A stretch of DNA of 64,000 nt, taken from NCBI GenBank assembly GCA_903970145.1, contig CAJCHO010000060.1, positions 1 to 64,000 of the forward strand, in the 5' to 3' direction. A model generated the notes under the pieces. That model was not told the origin of the DNA, did no database searches, and saw only the letters and a program-made list of their open reading frames with translations. Made by a program: the position numbers and the translations under genes. This stretch comes from Mycobacteriaceae bacterium. GTDB taxonomy: Bacteria > Pseudomonadota > Gammaproteobacteria > Burkholderiales > Burkholderiaceae_D. Shown here in pieces: positions 34,364 through 42,821 of the stretch; position 1 is the stretch's first letter; every line of letters begins with the position of its first letter.

Positions 34364-34391
34364 ACTATAGGTGCGCACTCTCGACGCACCT
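34364..34391 (-). promoter_or_regulatory. CsbD promoter with an inverted repeat
   Basis: On the minus strand, TATAGT (34364-34369) resembles a -10. Immediately upstream, arms AGGTGCG and CGCACCT (34369-34375 and 34385-34391) form an inverted repeat with a 9-base spacer between -10 and -35. A repressor or activator site is possible. Confidence 0.4.
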
Positions 34392-34438
34392 GTCATCCCT
34401 CTCCGCAATTGCTGCAGGATTCACCCGACACGTGCCCC

Positions 34439-36100
34439 CTAGTTGCGCGCCGCGCTGACCAGAGCCGGTCGGACCGTAAAACCACGCAATGCGGAGTGCG
34501 ACGGCGCCGCGACCTGTTCGGAGGCGACCGGAATTTCGAAGTGCGTCACCATCGAATACAGGCTGTTGTCGCTAAATCGATTCACCCGTACGCAGTGGCG
34601 CGACGAGTCGGACGGCCATTCGCTCGCGAATTCGTGGACGAATTCGTTGGTCAAGCCACGAACCACCGATCGAATACCCGAGGCCACCCGCGGCGCGTCA
34701 TCCGAATCGGCTCCGATGATCGATTCACACAAAGCGGCATAATTCTTCCCGACCAGATCATTGTCTTTCCCGCCGTCCTTGCGCAGGGCCTGATTGATCG
34801 CAACGATCTTGCCGGCACCGTCGATCACACCAACCTGCGCGGGCAGCGCGTCGATCAGGGAAAGGGCAAACGAATGGGATTCCTTGAGAATCCGCTCCGT
34901 CTCCTTTTGCGCCGTGATGTCGATTAACATCAGGCGCAATTCGCGAGCGCTTTCGTCGGTTCCGGCTTGCACGCGGACCCAGGCCTCGGCGCGCTGTGCG
35001 CTCGCTGCAAGGACCAGTTCGCACTGGGCGTTTGCCTTGCCCGTCAGGACGTCGTCCTCGAATTTCTCGAACGTCGCCATGCATTCGGGCTTTATGAAGC
35101 TCGTAAATTCGTAGTTCGCGCTCTCGGAACCCTTGATACCCAACAGGATAGCGCCCGCCAGGTTGATTCTTTGAATCGCTCCGTCCTCACCCACCGTAAC
35201 CTGGGCGATAGGTGAGAAGTCGTAAATCTCCATGTATTGCGCGCCTGCATCGTTTGCCGGCCCGGAGGCGCTCTCAAGGCCGTCCTCGAACTCGTTCTCC
35301 TGCCGGTCGAGTTGCGTCCCCGCGCTGTCGCCTTCAGAGTCGAAGCGTGCGCTCACATGGAGTTGAGTGGCGTCACAGGCATGGGAACTGACATCAAACA
35401 GGCGCTCGTATTCCGACTTGACCCCGCAATAGCACTCGCAGGCCCGCGACTCAAGAGCGGCGCGATCGGTGACGATTATGTGACCGCGGTAATATTTGAT
35501 GATACCCGCCGTCTGCAATTTGGTCGCCGCGCCCGTAATGGTTTCACGACGTCGGCCGAGCAGTTCGGCGATCGATTCATGCGTCATGTCGATCTGGTCC
35601 CCGGGCAAGCGGTCCAGGCTCTGCAACAGCCAGCGCGAGAGTTGCTGGTCGGCTGTATGGTGGCGGTTGCACACGACGCTTTGCGCCATCTGCGTCATCA
35701 GGGCCTGGGCATAGCCAAGCGCAAGCCGGTTGAGCTCACCAGCTTCGGCGAGTTCACGGGCGAAGGCATCAGCACGCATCCGATAGGCCTCGCCGGCGGT
35801 TTGCACAACCGCACTGTGCGTGGTTGTAAGACCGCCAAGTACCAGCGGAATGCCGACCAGCCCATCGTTGCCCGTCATCGCCAGTTCCGACGACGCACCG
35901 TTTTCGGTGGAGACAATTAGCGAAACCAGGCAGGAGGTCGGAAAGTAGACGAATTTCTGACTGTCGTCGGACTCGTAGAGGATCTGGCCAAGCTCAACTT
36001 GAGTGAGCTCAAGCGAAGCTGCCAGCCTTCTGGCCTGCGTCGCGGGCAATGCTGCCAATAGCCGGTTGGGATTCGGATTCTGCGTGAACTGGCTCGACAT
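34439..36100 (-). CDS. Crp/Fnr-type regulator fused to two PAS-like regions
   Basis: 553 residues. Residues 1-235 form a Crp/Fnr regulator: the effector domain with KFVYFPTSCLVSLIVS, the H-T-H with HESIAELLGRRRETITGAATKL, and a Cys-rich end (C221, C223, C225 in CECYC). Residues about 287-400 and 405-525 look like two PAS domains (EIYDFSPIAQVTVGEDGAIQRIN, and SLIDALPAQVGVIDGAGKIVAINQAL). An acidic linker joins them. The usual Crp/Fnr protein ends near 230, so the C-terminal sensor pair is an addition. Start ATG at 36100 is preferred. No kinase or cyclase domain follows. Ligands and targets unknown. Confidence 0.82.
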   Translation of the reverse strand: MSSQFTQNPNPNRLLAALPATQARRLAASLELTQVELGQILYESDDSQKFVYFPTSCLVSLIVSTENGASSELAMTGNDGLVGIPLVLGGLTTTHSAVVQTAGEAYRMRADAFARELAEAGELNRLALGYAQALMTQMAQSVVCNRHHTADQQLSRWLLQSLDRLPGDQIDMTHESIAELLGRRRETITGAATKLQTAGIIKYYRGHIIVTDRAALESRACECYCGVKSEYERLFDVSSHACDATQLHVSARFDSEGDSAGTQLDRQENEFEDGLESASGPANDAGAQYMEIYDFSPIAQVTVGEDGAIQRINLAGAILLGIKGSESANYEFTSFIKPECMATFEKFEDDVLTGKANAQCELVLAASAQRAEAWVRVQAGTDESARELRLMLIDITAQKETERILKESHSFALSLIDALPAQVGVIDGAGKIVAINQALRKDGGKDNDLVGKNYAALCESIIGADSDDAPRVASGIRSVVRGLTNEFVHEFASEWPSDSSRHCVRVNRFSDNSLYSMVTHFEIPVASEQVAAPSHSALRGFTVRPALVSAARN

Positions 36101-36229
36101 CTCAGCACCTCGGTTGGTTGGAGTAACTGAGTGCAAGTGTGAAGATCTCGTTGGATCACGGATGTGAGTACAGCGCGCAAATGTGCGTAGGAAATTGCCG
36201 ACAACTGCGGCCCCTCGAATAAGACTGGC

Positions 36230-36235
36230 AGTATA
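36230..36235 (-). promoter_or_regulatory. -10-like box of the Crp-PAS gene
   Basis: TATACT on the minus strand, about 130 bases before the start codon. The -35 at 17 bases spacing (GGCTCG) is poor, so an activator may be needed. Confidence 0.3.
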
Positions 36236-36295
36236 GTGCAGGCCATGTCCCGCGAGCCGAGGCTTCCCGATAAAAATCAATTAGCTACGGACACG

Positions 36296-36311
36296 GCGCG
36301 ATATATCGCGC
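36296..36311. promoter_or_regulatory. Perfect 16-bp palindrome GCGCGATATATCGCGC
   Basis: A perfect palindrome about 200 bases upstream of the Crp-PAS gene and 105 bases past the VOC stop. Long perfect palindromes usually bind dimeric regulators. No T-run follows, so a terminator is unlikely. Confidence 0.45.
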
Positions 36312-36416
36312 GCCATCGCCAGCCGGTCGCTCGGCGCAGTCGTTGGCCAATCCGGGGCGCATGTGAACAAAACTGACCCACCGCCCTGGCAGGCCGCTCG
36401 CGTTCTTCATTAATGG

Positions 36417-36836
36417 CTAAGCCTCGGCGACGATGCCCCGGCAGACCGCTGCGAGCTTGTTGCCGTCCGGATCCCGGACATAGGCCGCAAAGAAGTCTGC
36501 GTTGTACTGTGGCCGAAGGCCGGGGGCGCCCTCGGAGGATCCGCCATTGCGAAGCGCCCCCTCATGGAAGGCACGCACTTCGGACCAGCTGCGCGCGCGA
36601 AATGCGAGCATCGTCCCATTCCCGGCAGATGCGGGTGCGCCATTGAAGGGTTGACACACCCAGAGTGCCATCTCGTTAAGGCCAGCCGATTCGTAGGTCC
36701 CCCAACCGGCCCACCCTTCCCAATCGTCTTCTCCCTGCGTGGAGCATCGTGCAAGTCCGAGCGGACCGAGCACCGCATCGTAAAAGCGGATGGCGCGCGC
36801 CAGGTCGTTCGTACCAAGTGTTATATAGGTGAACAA
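36417..36836 (-). CDS. VOC-family (glyoxalase/bleomycin resistance-like) protein
   Basis: 139 residues. Starts MFTYITLGTNDLARAIRFYDAVLGPLG, typical of the vicinal-oxygen-chelate fold, with a second half containing FAAYVRDPDGNKLAAVCRG. Expected metal ligands are a His and Glu pair per half, but the first-half His is replaced by Thr (TLGTND), so metal binding may be altered. Substrate unknown. Stands alone. Confidence 0.85.
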   Translation of the reverse strand: MFTYITLGTNDLARAIRFYDAVLGPLGLARCSTQGEDDWEGWAGWGTYESAGLNEMALWVCQPFNGAPASAGNGTMLAFRARSWSEVRAFHEGALRNGGSSEGAPGLRPQYNADFFAAYVRDPDGNKLAAVCRGIVAEA

Positions 36837-36965
36837 GGCTTCTCTCCGGACAGTGGCGATGCGGATTCTAGGTCGTGCAAGCGGTTGCGGGACCTAAGCC
36901 TATTGACCTGGCTTTTATCGCTTGACCGCCGCAGCGCGGGACCGGTCTCACGGTCGCAGGGCTTG

Positions 36966-37109
36966 CTAGGGATTGTCCCTGACCAGTTGGTCCGCGAATT
37001 CATCGGCCACCCGCCGGCCAATCGCTTCGCGATCTGGGCTTGTATCACTGACGATGGCGCTGACCACTGCAATGCGCCCCTTGAGAACAAGGAAATCGGC
37101 CTGTATCAC
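36966..37109 (-). CDS. Small ORF or gene remnant downstream of the acyl-CoA dehydrogenase
   Basis: A GTG-initiated 47-residue frame ten bases past the acyl-CoA dehydrogenase stop. It reads VIQADFLVLKGRIAVV, then SDTSPDREAIGRRVADEF, ending LVRDNP. Roughly 64% of third positions are G or C, and the sequence is evenly composed and plausible as protein, but there is no ribosome binding site and no other copy. The end resembles the last helix of porphobilinogen deaminases ('GRRVADEF' like 'GQGLATEL' in hemC here), so a remnant of that kind is possible. Real gene, fossil and chance cannot be separated by eye. Confidence 0.3.
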   Translation of the reverse strand: MIQADFLVLKGRIAVVSAIVSDTSPDREAIGRRVADEFADQLVRDNP

Positions 37110-37119
37110 TGCGGCGCTA

Positions 37120-38925
37120 CTAGAATTCCTCGCCAGCCAAGGCCAGAACGCCTGCGGCGCCCTGGGTAATCGACAGTGCGATCCCAGGAGCTGTCAGCAC
37201 GTGGTAATCCGAAAAGAATCGGGCGGTGGCGATCTTGGAGCGCAGGAACACCGAGTCACCTGTCCCTTTGTCGAGTGCGGCGCGCGCAGCGAGCGCGGCG
37301 CGTCCCATCTGCCAGCCCGAGAGCACCGTGAAGGCAAGCTTCAGATAAGGCACCGAGCCTGCGAAGACCGCCCTGATGTCGCTCTTGTAGGTTGCGACCA
37401 TGTAATCGACTACCGTGCCGAGCGCGTCGTGCCCCGCCTTGAGCGCGATCGCAATCTCACGCAGATCGGTATCCGGGCTCGCGTCGAGCTTTGCCACTGT
37501 GCCTGCCACCTGGGCGAGAATCGCACGCGCCACCGCGCCGCCGTCGCGCGCGGTCTTGCGTCCGACCAGGTCGTTCGCCTGGATCGCGGTCGTTCCCTCG
37601 TAGATGGTCAGAATGCGGGCATCCCGATAGTACTGGGCCGCACCGGTCTCTTCGATGAAGCCCATGCCACCATGGACCTGTACGCCCAGCGAAGCCACAT
37701 CGATGGACATCTCGGTTGAACCACCCTTGTGGATGGGCACCATGAATTCGTAGAAGGCCTGATTGGCAGCGCGCGTCTGGGGATCGGGATGATGGTAGGC
37801 GCAGTCGTAGGCCGCCGCTGTGACATAGGCGAGTGCCCGGGCCGCTTCGGTCTGGGCGCGCATTGACATCAGCATGCGACGCACGTCCGGATGATGAATG
37901 ATGGCAACGGGACCGGGTGAGCCCGCGACGTCACGGCTTTGGACGCGATCGCGCGCGAAGCCAACCGCCTTCTGGTACGCGCGCTCGGCAAGCGCCACGC
38001 CCTGCATGCCGACCGCAAAACGTGCAGCGTTCATCATGATGAACATGTACTCGAGGCCGCGATTCTCCGCGCCGATGAGCGTACCGATCGCGCCGGCACC
38101 GACTTCTCCCTTGTCGTCGCCATAGATGAGCACGGCCGTCGGGCTCGCCTTGATGCCAAGCTTGTGCTCAATCGAGGCGCAATAGACGTCGTTGCGCTTG
38201 CCGATGGTGCCATCAGCCTTGACGAGAAACTTGGGGACGATGAAAAGTGAAATGCCCTTCACCCCTTCAGGTGCCCCGGGCGTGCGCGCGAGGACCAGAT
38301 GGATGATGTTGCTGGCCATGTCATGCTCACCGTAGGTGATGAAGATCTTCTGGCCAAATAATCGGTAGGTGCCGTCGCCTTGCGGCGTGGCGCGGGTACG
38401 CACCAGGGACAGGTCCGAGCCGGCCTGCGGTTCCGTGAGATTCATCGTGCCGGTCCACTCGCCACTGATGAGCTTGCCCAGAAACAACTCCTTCTGGGCA
38501 TCGCTACCGGCAGTCATCAGCGCTTCGATGGCACCGTCCGTGAGCAGAGGGCACAGCGCAAACGACAGGTTGGCCGCGTTGAGCATTTCGGTGCAGGCGG
38601 TTGCGACAAGCTTGGGCAAACCCTGGCCGCCATAGCGGGTCTCATGCTGCAATCCCTGCCAGCCCGCCTGACCATAACTGGCGAAGGCCTCTTTGAAGCC
38701 GGCACTGGTCGTAACGACACCATCGTGCCAGCTCGAGGGCTCGACGTCTCCCGAGCGATTCAGGGGTGCGATGACATCCTGAACAAAGCGCGCATTCTCC
38801 TCGAGGACCGCCTGCGCTGTGTCCAGGCTCGCGTCTTCGTATCCCGGCAGCTGGCTCACCTCGTTCAGACCGGCAAGCTCGGTCATTGCGAACAGCATGT
38901 CCTTGATCGGTGCCAGATAGCTCAT
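37120..38925 (-). CDS. Acyl-CoA dehydrogenase (FadE/AcdA-type, long form)
   Basis: 601 residues. FAD-dependent first step of fatty-acid beta-oxidation, handing electrons to ETF. FAD motif TEPQAGSDLS at 164-173, active-site region IYEGTTAIQ at 441-449 with the catalytic Glu E443, and GGMGFIEE at 419-426. About 200 residues longer than medium-chain enzymes because of the C-terminal DUF4009-like domain seen in long-chain acyl-CoA dehydrogenases of this type. Lies directly downstream of etfBA, an arrangement consistent with one electron-transfer unit. Chain-length preference not determined. Confidence 0.93.
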   Translation of the reverse strand: MSYLAPIKDMLFAMTELAGLNEVSQLPGYEDASLDTAQAVLEENARFVQDVIAPLNRSGDVEPSSWHDGVVTTSAGFKEAFASYGQAGWQGLQHETRYGGQGLPKLVATACTEMLNAANLSFALCPLLTDGAIEALMTAGSDAQKELFLGKLISGEWTGTMNLTEPQAGSDLSLVRTRATPQGDGTYRLFGQKIFITYGEHDMASNIIHLVLARTPGAPEGVKGISLFIVPKFLVKADGTIGKRNDVYCASIEHKLGIKASPTAVLIYGDDKGEVGAGAIGTLIGAENRGLEYMFIMMNAARFAVGMQGVALAERAYQKAVGFARDRVQSRDVAGSPGPVAIIHHPDVRRMLMSMRAQTEAARALAYVTAAAYDCAYHHPDPQTRAANQAFYEFMVPIHKGGSTEMSIDVASLGVQVHGGMGFIEETGAAQYYRDARILTIYEGTTAIQANDLVGRKTARDGGAVARAILAQVAGTVAKLDASPDTDLREIAIALKAGHDALGTVVDYMVATYKSDIRAVFAGSVPYLKLAFTVLSGWQMGRAALAARAALDKGTGDSVFLRSKIATARFFSDYHVLTAPGIALSITQGAAGVLALAGEEF

Positions 38926-38976
38926 CGCTTCACTCCATGGGACAGGCGCCAGCCCGCAATGCGCGCGCTAGCTCTT

Positions 38977-39909
38977 CTAGCCAAGTTCCTTGACTAGTTC
39001 AGGTACTACCGTGAACAGATCCCCAACGAGGCCATAGTCGGCAACGCCGAAGATCGGCGCCTCGGGATCCTTGTTGATCGCCACGATCACCTTGGAGTCC
39101 TTCATGCCGGCTAAGTGCTGGATTGCCCCGGATATACCGATGGCGATATAGAGCTCGGGGGCGACGATCTTGCCAGTCTGTCCGACCTGGAAATCGTTGG
39201 GGACGAAGCCCGCGTCAACGGCAGCGCGCGAGGCGCCGAGCGCGGCGCCAAGCTTGTCGGCGAGCGGCTCGAGCACGGCGTGATAATTCTCGCCACTGCC
39301 AACCCCGCGGCCACCAGAGACTATGATCTTGGCGGCGGTCAGCTCCGGACGGTCATTCTTGGCGATCTCGCGGCTCACGAACTGCGACTTGCCGCTGTCG
39401 GGCACGGCGCTGACGGTCTCGACGCTTGCCGAGCCAGCCAATGCGGCCGCATCAAAACCGGTCGCACGTACCGTCACGATTATTTTCGCGTCGCCAGCCT
39501 GCACGGTGGCAATCGCGTTGCCCGCGTAGATCGGACGGGTGAAGGTATCGGGCGAGACCACCCCGATGATATCCGAGACCTGCGCGACATCGAGCAATGC
39601 GGCGATGCGTGGTGCAACCGTGCGCCCGAACGCAGTCGCCGGCAGAAATATGTGGCTGTAGGCCCCGGCCAATGCCAGCGCCTGGTCTGCCAGGTTTTCA
39701 GCCAGTCCGTCCCCGAAATAGGCAGCGTCAGCGAGCACCACCTTGGTAACGCCACTGATCCTGGCCGCGGCATCGGCGGCGGCACGGGCATTGGCGCCGG
39801 CTACGAGGACGTGCACCTCGCCACCGACGGCCAGTGCCGCGCTGACGGTATTAAGAGTAGCCGGCTTGATGGCGTTGTTATCGTGTTCAGCAATGACAAG
39901 GGAAGCCAT
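38977..39909 (-). CDS. etfA: Electron transfer flavoprotein alpha subunit
   Basis: 310 residues. Carries FAD; signatures [12 protein letters not shown] at 198-209 and [21 protein letters not shown] at 241-261. Accepts electrons from acyl-CoA dehydrogenases and passes them to ETF-quinone oxidoreductase. Start overlaps the etfB stop by one base. 51 bases to the acyl-CoA dehydrogenase. Confidence 0.97.
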   Translation of the reverse strand: MASLVIAEHDNNAIKPATLNTVSAALAVGGEVHVLVAGANARAAADAAARISGVTKVVLADAAYFGDGLAENLADQALALAGAYSHIFLPATAFGRTVAPRIAALLDVAQVSDIIGVVSPDTFTRPIYAGNAIATVQAGDAKIIVTVRATGFDAAALAGSASVETVSAVPDSGKSQFVSREIAKNDRPELTAAKIIVSGGRGVGSGENYHAVLEPLADKLGAALGASRAAVDAGFVPNDFQVGQTGKIVAPELYIAIGISGAIQHLAGMKDSKVIVAINKDPEAPIFGVADYGLVGDLFTVVPELVKELG

Positions 39910-40658
39910 CAGATCACCTTCGCTTCGTTTTTGAGTTTCGCAATCAGCGTGGCAACGTCCGGTACTTTCACGCCAGCCTTGCGTACTGGCGGCTCGCTGA
40001 CCTTCAGGGTCTTGATGCGCGGCTTCACGTCCACGCCAAGGTCTTCGGGTTTGACCACGTCAAGCTGCTTTTTCTTGGCCTTCATGATGTTGGGCAAGGT
40101 GACGTAGCGCGGCTCGTTAAGGCGCAAATCGGTCGTCACCACCGCGGGCAGGGTCAACGAGAGGGTCTCAAGGCCGCCATCGACTTCGCGCGTCACGCTC
40201 GCACGTCCGTCGGCGACGACTACCTTTGAAGCAAATGTCGCCTGGGCAAGGCCGGCCAGTGCCGCCAGCATCTGACCGGTCTGGTTGCAGTCGTCATCGA
40301 TCGCCTGCTTGCCAACGATCACCAGTTGCGGACCTTCCTTCTTGACGATCGCCGCCAAGAGCTTGGCAACGGCAAGCGGTTGCAGGTCCTCAGTCGATTC
40401 GACGAGAATGGCCCGATCAGCACCGATCGCCAGAGCGGTGCGCAGGGTCTCCTGGCACTGGGTGACACCACACGACACCGCGATGACTTCGGTCGCCACG
40501 CCCGCTTCCTTGAGGCGCACGGCTTCTTCGACAGCGATCTCGTCAAAGGGATTCATCGACATCTTGACGTTGGCGATGTCTACCCCGGTCTGATCTGACT
40601 TCACGCGGACCTTGACGTTGTAGTCAACCACGCGCTTGACGGCAACAATGATTTTCAT
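39909..40658 (-). CDS. etfB: Electron transfer flavoprotein beta subunit
   Basis: 249 residues. Starts [20 protein letters not shown]; the ETF-beta signature around [24 protein letters not shown] is present. First gene of the etfBA-acyl-CoA dehydrogenase unit. Upstream is a perfect -10 and a striking palindromic block that may be an operator. Confidence 0.97.
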   Translation of the reverse strand: MKIIVAVKRVVDYNVKVRVKSDQTGVDIANVKMSMNPFDEIAVEEAVRLKEAGVATEVIAVSCGVTQCQETLRTALAIGADRAILVESTEDLQPLAVAKLLAAIVKKEGPQLVIVGKQAIDDDCNQTGQMLAALAGLAQATFASKVVVADGRASVTREVDGGLETLSLTLPAVVTTDLRLNEPRYVTLPNIMKAKKKQLDVVKPEDLGVDVKPRIKTLKVSEPPVRKAGVKVPDVATLIAKLKNEAKVI

Positions 40659-40738
40659 AGGAACTTTCGGTGAGAAGGGGTCTCGTCTTGGACTTTGCGC
40701 CTGGCCTGCCCGCGCCCTGCTATGCGGCCAGTCGGCGG

Positions 40739-40798
40739 ATTATAGGTTCGCCGTGGATCGGGTGAGGCGGCAAATTTAGCACGATCGTTCGCAAATTT
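40739..40798 (-). promoter_or_regulatory. etfB promoter with a palindromic operator candidate
   Basis: On the minus strand TATAAT (40739-40744) is a perfect -10, about 80 bases before etfB. Further upstream, at 40772-40798, AAATTT, three bases, the palindrome ACGATCGT, four bases and AAATTT form a nearly symmetric block. Fatty-acid and branched-chain catabolism genes, including etfBA, are controlled by TetR-type repressors in beta- and gammaproteobacteria, so such an operator is plausible here; the regulator is not in the window. Confidence 0.45.
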
Positions 40799-40822
40799 CC
40801 AGACCCGGCCATTAATCCGCCA

Positions 40823-41818
40823 CTAGGCCTGGGCCAATGCCCGCACGTGCGCAACCACACTGCGCCCGAGCGCCGACAGGTTGTAACCCCCTTCCAGGCA
40901 GCTCACCACCCGTCCAGCGGCGTGGCGCTCGGCGATCTCGAGGATGCGCTCGGTCAGCCAGGTGTAATCCTCTTCGACGAGGCGCATCTGGCCCAGATCG
41001 TCTTCCCGATGCGCGTCAAACCCCGCCGAGATAAAGATCATCTGCGGCCGGAAAGCCTCCAGCGCTGGCAGCCACTTCTGCTCGACCACGCTACGCACTG
41101 CCGCACCGTCCGAGTAGGCCGGCAGTGGCACATTGATCATATTGCGGGCCGGCGCATCGATGCCCGTATAGGGATAAAACGGATGTTGGAAGATGCTGAC
41201 CATCAGGACGCGCTCATCGCCCGCGAAAATATCCTCGGTGCCATTGCCGTGATGCACGTCAAAGTCGACGATCGCCACGCGTTCGATACCGCGAGCGCCA
41301 AGCGCATGTCGGGCAGCTACGGCGACGTTGTTGACCACACAGAATCCCATCGCGCGCTCGACGCAGGCGTGATGTCCGGGCGGGCGTATGGCGCAAAAGG
41401 CGTTGCGTACCACCCCGTCGATCACGGCATCCGTGGCGGCGACTGCCGCACCTGCGGCCAGGCGCACCGCCTCGAGCGTACCGGGACCCATCAGGGTATC
41501 CGCATCGAGCGCCACGTAACCGGCCTTGGGTGCCATCGCAAAAATGCGATCCAGATAGGCGCGCGGATGGACTCGCTCAAGGTCCTCGCGGGAAGCTGGG
41601 CTGCACTCGCGCGTCACCACCAGCGAGGCCAGACCGCTGGCGATCATCTGGTCCTCGATCGCTGCCAGGCGTTGCGGACATTCGGGGTGCCAGCTGCCCA
41701 TCTCGTGCAGGGCGCATTGCTGTGGCGCATAGAAGGCCGTCAGGGGTACGACACTCCGGACCCCTGCCCGGGCACTGTCCGGGGCGCGCGCGTCTTCGAG
41801 GTCGAGCCGTTGATTCAT
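40823..41818 (-). CDS. Histone deacetylase-family hydrolase (acetoin-utilization type)
   Basis: 331 residues. Zinc-dependent amidohydrolase fold of the class II HDAC/acetylpolyamine amidohydrolase group. HPECPQRL at 44-51, the paired His H149/H150 in RPPGHHA, DFDVHHGNGT at 185-194 with likely zinc ligands D187 and H189, and SAGFDAH near 273. The ATG at 41818 is preferred to one at 41836. Substrate unknown (acetylated polyamine or protein). Divergent from the MoxR gene with about 50 bases between starts. Confidence 0.92.
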   Translation of the reverse strand: MNQRLDLEDARAPDSARAGVRSVVPLTAFYAPQQCALHEMGSWHPECPQRLAAIEDQMIASGLASLVVTRECSPASREDLERVHPRAYLDRIFAMAPKAGYVALDADTLMGPGTLEAVRLAAGAAVAATDAVIDGVVRNAFCAIRPPGHHACVERAMGFCVVNNVAVAARHALGARGIERVAIVDFDVHHGNGTEDIFAGDERVLMVSIFQHPFYPYTGIDAPARNMINVPLPAYSDGAAVRSVVEQKWLPALEAFRPQMIFISAGFDAHREDDLGQMRLVEEDYTWLTERILEIAERHAAGRVVSCLEGGYNLSALGRSVVAHVRALAQA

Positions 41819-41867
41819 CGTACAATTATCTCTCAATTACCTGCGCCAGAGGTCGTCAGCCGCCGTC

Positions 41868-42800
41868 ATGCAACCCACTCTCGAAGCCCTCGCTGCACAA
41901 CTCTCGAAGGTCATCCTCGGCAAGGACGCAGCGATTCGCCAGAGTATCACCTGCCTGATCGCCGGAGGACATCTGCTCATCGAAGATCTGCCCGGAGTGG
42001 GCAAGACAACGCTGGCTCACGCGCTGGCGATTTCGCTGGGCTTGCGGTTTTCGCGGGTCCAGTTCACGAGCGATCTCCTGCCAGGCGATATCACCGGCGT
42101 CTCGGTCTTCGAGCGCCCCAGTCAGTCGGGCGAGGGCGGCCGTTTCGTGTTTCACGCCGGACCGATCTTCTCCAACGTACTCCTGGCCGACGAAGTCAAT
42201 CGGGCCACGCCCAAGACCCAGAGCGCGCTGCTCGAGGCGATGGAAGAGCACCAGGTCTCGGTCGACGGGACGACGCACATCCTGCCAGAGCCGTTTTTCG
42301 TCATCGCCACACAGAACCCATTTCATCAGGTCGGCACCTTTCCGCTACCGGAATCGCAACTCGACCGTTTTCTGATGTGCGTCGAACTGGGATACCCGGA
42401 CCAGCGGGCCGAACGCGCGCTGCTCGAGGGTGAAGACCGGCGCGTGCTCATGCGCACGCTGCCGCAGATGTTCGATCCCGCCCAACTGGTTGGCCTGCAG
42501 GCCGAGGTCGCGCGTGTGCACGCCGCACCGGCCCTGCTCGATTACCTGCAGGCCCTGATCAGCGCTTCGCGCACTTCGCCGCTGTTTGCCGAAGGCTTGT
42601 CGCCGCGCGGCGGCCTGGCCTTGTTGCAGGCAGCGCGAGCCTGGGCGCTGCTCTCGCACCGCAATCACATCATTCCCGAGGACGTGCAGGCCGTCTGGGT
42701 GGCGGTCACCAACCACCGCCTGCAGCCGGCCCATGCAGAAGCACGCGGCGCACAGCGCGAGCTCGCGGCCCAGCTGCTCGCCTCGGTTGCGATTCCTTAA
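41868..42800 (+). CDS. MoxR-family AAA+ ATPase
   Basis: 310 residues. Chaperone-like ATPase. Walker A LPGVGKTT at 41-48, Walker B VLLADEVNRA at 103-112, and the sensor region FVIATQNPF. First gene of a MoxR-DUF58-transglutaminase unit, a common combination thought to assemble or activate partner proteins. Targets here unknown. Confidence 0.95.
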   Translation: MQPTLEALAAQLSKVILGKDAAIRQSITCLIAGGHLLIEDLPGVGKTTLAHALAISLGLRFSRVQFTSDLLPGDITGVSVFERPSQSGEGGRFVFHAGPIFSNVLLADEVNRATPKTQSALLEAMEEHQVSVDGTTHILPEPFFVIATQNPFHQVGTFPLPESQLDRFLMCVELGYPDQRAERALLEGEDRRVLMRTLPQMFDPAQLVGLQAEVARVHAAPALLDYLQALISASRTSPLFAEGLSPRGGLALLQAARAWALLSHRNHIIPEDVQAVWVAVTNHRLQPAHAEARGAQRELAAQLLASVAIP

Positions 42801-42821
42801 GCCCACCCTTTTTTTCGTTCC

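Larger units (their letters stand above)
36101..36416. other. 316-bp gene-free stretch upstream of the Crp-PAS gene
   Basis: No conserved reading frame. It contains a -10-like TATACT on the minus strand (36230-36235) and a perfect 16-bp palindrome (36296-36311). Both probably belong to the control region of the Crp-PAS regulator. Confidence 0.5.

Noticed and set aside
40847-42433. Plus-strand 528-codon open frame
   Set aside because: Crosses the deacetylase gene antisense and then MoxR in another frame; both real genes have clear motifs.
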